A stretch of DNA of 6,498 bases. It comes from Selenomonas sp. GTDB lineage: Bacteria; Bacillota_C; Negativicutes; Selenomonadales; Selenomonadaceae. Under the pieces are notes generated by a model, which had not been told where the DNA came from, searched no databases, and saw only the letters and a program-made list of their open reading frames with translations. This document shows positions 5,353-6,498 of the stretch, piece by piece. Position numbers and translations under genes: made by a program. Position 1 is the stretch's first letter, and the number at the start of each line of letters is the position of its first letter. The stretch is taken from assembly GCA_017940705.1 (NCBI GenBank), contig JAGAYB010000156.1, positions 1 to 6,498 on the forward strand, written 5' to 3'.

Positions 5353-5391
5353 GCTCATGAAAACCCTCAAGCAGAAGTTCTTCGGGGTGAA
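5281..5391 (+). repeat. Direct repeat of the 3' coding segment (two 41-bp copies, 70 bp apart)
   Basis: Copy 1 (5281-5321) lies inside the double-glycine protein gene and copy 2 (5351-5391) begins in its stop codon. By eye 35 of 41 bases match, including CCTCAAGCAGAAGTT and CGGGGTGAA. Homology stops sharply at both edges. The 70-bp offset is not a multiple of three. Confidence 0.85.
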
Positions 5392-5407
5392 GTGCCTGGC
5401 TGCCTAG
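5351..5407 (+). pseudogene. Orphan 3' end of a paralogue of the double-glycine protein
   Basis: Read in its own frame, 5351-5407 encodes KLMKTLKQKFFGVKCLAA and a TAG stop, against ELMKILKQKFPGV in the intact gene, which then ends NSGSDRNCIL. The fragment is in the +1 frame relative to the intact gene and has no start or ribosome binding site, so it is not translated as it stands. Three codons differ synonymously or conservatively and three change the residue, so this looks like a diverged paralogue rather than a fresh duplication. It may be the old C-terminus displaced by recombination. A terminator follows directly. Confidence 0.6.
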
Positions 5408-5431
5408 AAGCCAGCGATAGCTTACAGCAAA

Positions 5432-5463
5432 AGAGCCACGGCAAGCCGTGGCTCTCTTATTTT
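5432..5463. terminator. Intrinsic terminator after the double-glycine protein gene
   Basis: AGAGCCACGG (5432-5441) and CCGTGGCTCT (5446-5455) form a perfect 10-bp GC-rich stem with a CAAG tetraloop, followed on the plus strand by CTTATTTT. On the minus strand it is followed by CTTTTG, so it may also stop the rubredoxin transcript coming from the right. Confidence 0.85.
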
Positions 5464-5512
5464 CACTTCTTCCGGCTGGGGCATCCCAACTCAATTATTT
5501 TTCCTGACCATG

Positions 5513-5671
5513 CTATTGTTCTTCAAACATATCCTTGCCCACACCGCACAGGGGGCAGACAAAGTCCTCCGGCAAATCAGCAAACGCCACACCCGGAGCC
5601 AAATCATACTCACTGTCACCCTTTGCCTCATCATAAATCCAGCCACAAACCGAACAAACCCAAGTTTTCAT
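5513..5671 (-). CDS. Rubredoxin
   Basis: A 52-residue iron protein that carries single electrons in the cytoplasm through one Fe(Cys)4 centre. In anaerobes it typically serves oxygen and peroxide reduction with partners such as rubrerythrin or flavodiiron protein. The whole family pattern is visible: MKTWVCSVCGWIYDEAKGD with Cys6 and Cys9, the hydrophobic core DLAPGVAFADLPEDF, and VCPLCGVGKDMFE with Cys39 and Cys42. The length is normal for a single-domain rubredoxin. AGGAGGG (5678-5684) lies six bases before the ATG. No promoter is clear upstream, because the region is filled by palindromic repeats; it could be read through from the PHP-domain gene. No redox partner gene is in the window. 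Confidence 0.96.
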   Translation of the reverse strand: MKTWVCSVCGWIYDEAKGDSEYDLAPGVAFADLPEDFVCPLCGVGKDMFEEQ

Positions 5672-5696
5672 CACAAGCCCTCCTAAAATAACACCT

Positions 5697-5750
5697 CAGA
5701 CCACCTCATCCACCACTTCGTGGTCCCCCTCCCCCTCAAGGGGAAGGCTT
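5697..5750. repeat. Small palindromic intergenic repeat
   Basis: Two adjacent hairpins: ACCAC/GTGGT around TTC (5712-5724) and CCCCT/AGGGG around CA (5732-5743), the latter extending to CCT/AGG past one mismatch. Strings of the form CTTCCCCTTGAGGGG next to GGTGGATGAGGTGG resemble a dispersed intergenic repeat I recall from gut anaerobe genomes. That identity is from memory and the copy number here is unknown. Confidence 0.55.
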
Positions 5751-5789
5751 AAACAATCACCACAAAGAGCAAATGTATACCGTTGCCCG

Positions 5790-5897
5790 GCACTCAAGGA
5801 TGAGCGCCGTCAGCCGTAAATCCCGTGATGGGATTTCAGGCTGAAGTTTCTTTTGGTACTTTTCTTTGCATCAAAGAAAAGTACAGAGCAACTCTGT
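5790..5897. repeat. Compound palindromic repeat element
   Basis: Four stem-loops follow one another. They are GCACTC/GAGCGC (5790-5807, one wobble pair); TCAGCC/GGCTGA enclosing AAATCCC/GGGATTT (5810-5844); a perfect 13-bp stem GTACTTTTCTTTG / CAAAGAAAAGTAC with loop CAT (5856-5884); and ACAGAG/CTCTGT around CAA (5883-5897). The third is very similar to a common REP-like bacterial repeat. On the minus strand the last stem precedes ACTTTTCTTT and could act as a weak terminator for the PHP-domain gene. Confidence 0.6.
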
Positions 5898-5950
5898 TAC
5901 TACCTAGAAACTTCTATCTAATTCAGTCTAAATCCTGCCAATGAAAAAAA

Positions 5951-6498
5951 TTACTTAGTAAGCCGTGACTTAACTTCTTGAAAAAACTCATACGGCACTG
6001 CCATATTGCCATTCATCCCGCTTCCCATCTCAATCCCCGGCCTGTTCGTCCCATGGAAATCCGTTCCGCCCGTGGGCAGTAAATCGTATTTTTTTATCAT
6101 CTGCGCCGCAAACTCCGCATCTTCTGCCGAATAATTCGGATAGAACCGTTCCATACCATCAAGTCCCAGCCGGTGCAATTCCACAATGGCCTGTTCCTGC
6201 TGCTGACGACTGTCCAAATTCGCCAGTCCAATTTTCTTGTGAAAATGCGCCAGCGAAGTCACGCCGCCCGCCTCATGAATAATCGGCAGGGCTTCTTCGG
6301 CGGTAATATTGTAGTTAAGCCCCAGCTCTACCACAGCCGGGTCAAGATAATTATCCCACAAAGGCTGCGCCCTATCGTAAAGATGCAGAGATACCAGATA
6401 ACGCATCACCGCATAGCGGTCTAAAATTCCCATATAGGTAAATTCCTGCACTTTTTCCAAACTGATATCAATGCCCTTGCGGCGGACAAATTCAATAA
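5951..6498 (-). CDS. PHP-domain phosphoesterase, C-terminal part (5' end beyond window)
   Basis: C-terminal 181 residues of a polymerase-and-histidinol-phosphatase (PHP) domain protein, of the group that includes the E. coli YciV/RnaM type 3',5'-nucleotide phosphatases. These enzymes hydrolyse phosphoesters of nucleotides with a cluster of metal ions in the cytoplasm. Visible are the metal-binding SLAHFHK segment, the substrate-loop region LDGMERFYPNYS, and the C-terminal metal motif GGTDFHG. The insertion between them (ILDRYAVMRYLV through EEALPIIHEAGG) matches this subfamily. Family members are about 270-290 residues, so roughly 100 N-terminal residues, including the HxH motif, lie outside the window. 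The frame stays open to the right edge; a TTG at 6460 is internal. A short AT hairpin with TTTTTT overlaps the stop codon. Confidence 0.9.
   Translation of the reverse strand, partial: IEFVRRKGIDISLEKVQEFTYMGILDRYAVMRYLVSLHLYDRAQPLWDNYLDPAVVELGLNYNITAEEALPIIHEAGGVTSLAHFHKKIGLANLDSRQQQEQAIVELHRLGLDGMERFYPNYSAEDAEFAAQMIKKYDLLPTGGTDFHGTNRPGIEMGSGMNGNMAVPYEFFQEVKSRLTK

Noticed and set aside
5392..5691. 99-codon plus-strand frame over the rubredoxin region
   Set aside because: Low-complexity translation rich in Pro, His and Ser; the minus strand holds an unmistakable rubredoxin with four cysteine ligands.
5696..5900. CRISPR array or insertion sequence in the repeat-rich gap
   Set aside because: Units are not regularly spaced direct repeats with unique spacers, and there is no transposase or target-site duplication.

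Overview
The window reads as chromosomal DNA of a strictly anaerobic, diderm Firmicute. My best guess is the Negativicutes, somewhere near Selenomonas. This is inference from gene content (rubredoxin, an LDH-like malate dehydrogenase, a cell-wall amidase with an AMIN domain, Firmicute-style NagB), strong AGGAGG-type ribosome binding sites, moderate GC and palindromic intergenic repeats. No marker gene fixes the genus.

Layout. 1-825 (minus) is the N-terminal part of an exported N-acetylmuramoyl-L-alanine amidase that runs off the left edge. It is divergent from a TPR-like protein of unknown function (1009-1713, plus), whose promoter carries a 20/22-bp-type palindrome over the -35 box. A bidirectional terminator separates that gene from the convergent pair tadA (tRNA adenosine deaminase) and nagB (glucosamine-6-phosphate deaminase), both minus strand. 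Next on the minus strand come a small unrecognised protein (3231-3518) and malate dehydrogenase (3658-4626), each with its own hairpin terminator. The malate dehydrogenase gene has a good promoter and a leader of roughly 110 nt containing two inverted repeats.

The right part is more accessory. A 380-bp AT-rich intergenic region leads into a plus-strand gene (5014-5352) for a 112-aa protein with a near-perfect double-glycine (C39 peptidase type) export leader. Its C-terminal coding segment is repeated 70 bp downstream in another frame and with a different ending, as the relic of a paralogue or an alternative 3' end. Then come a terminator, a 52-aa rubredoxin (minus), two palindromic repeat elements, and the C-terminal part of a PHP-domain phosphoesterase (minus) that runs off the right edge.

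Most of the genes are independent housekeeping units: wall turnover, tRNA editing, amino-sugar catabolism, malate/oxaloacetate conversion and electron transfer. The least explained parts are the double-glycine protein with its duplicated 3' end, the two uncharacterised proteins, and the unassigned operator-like palindromes. I saw no CRISPR array, tRNA, rRNA, transposase or complete multi-gene novel system. No exporter or maturation enzyme for the double-glycine protein lies in the window.
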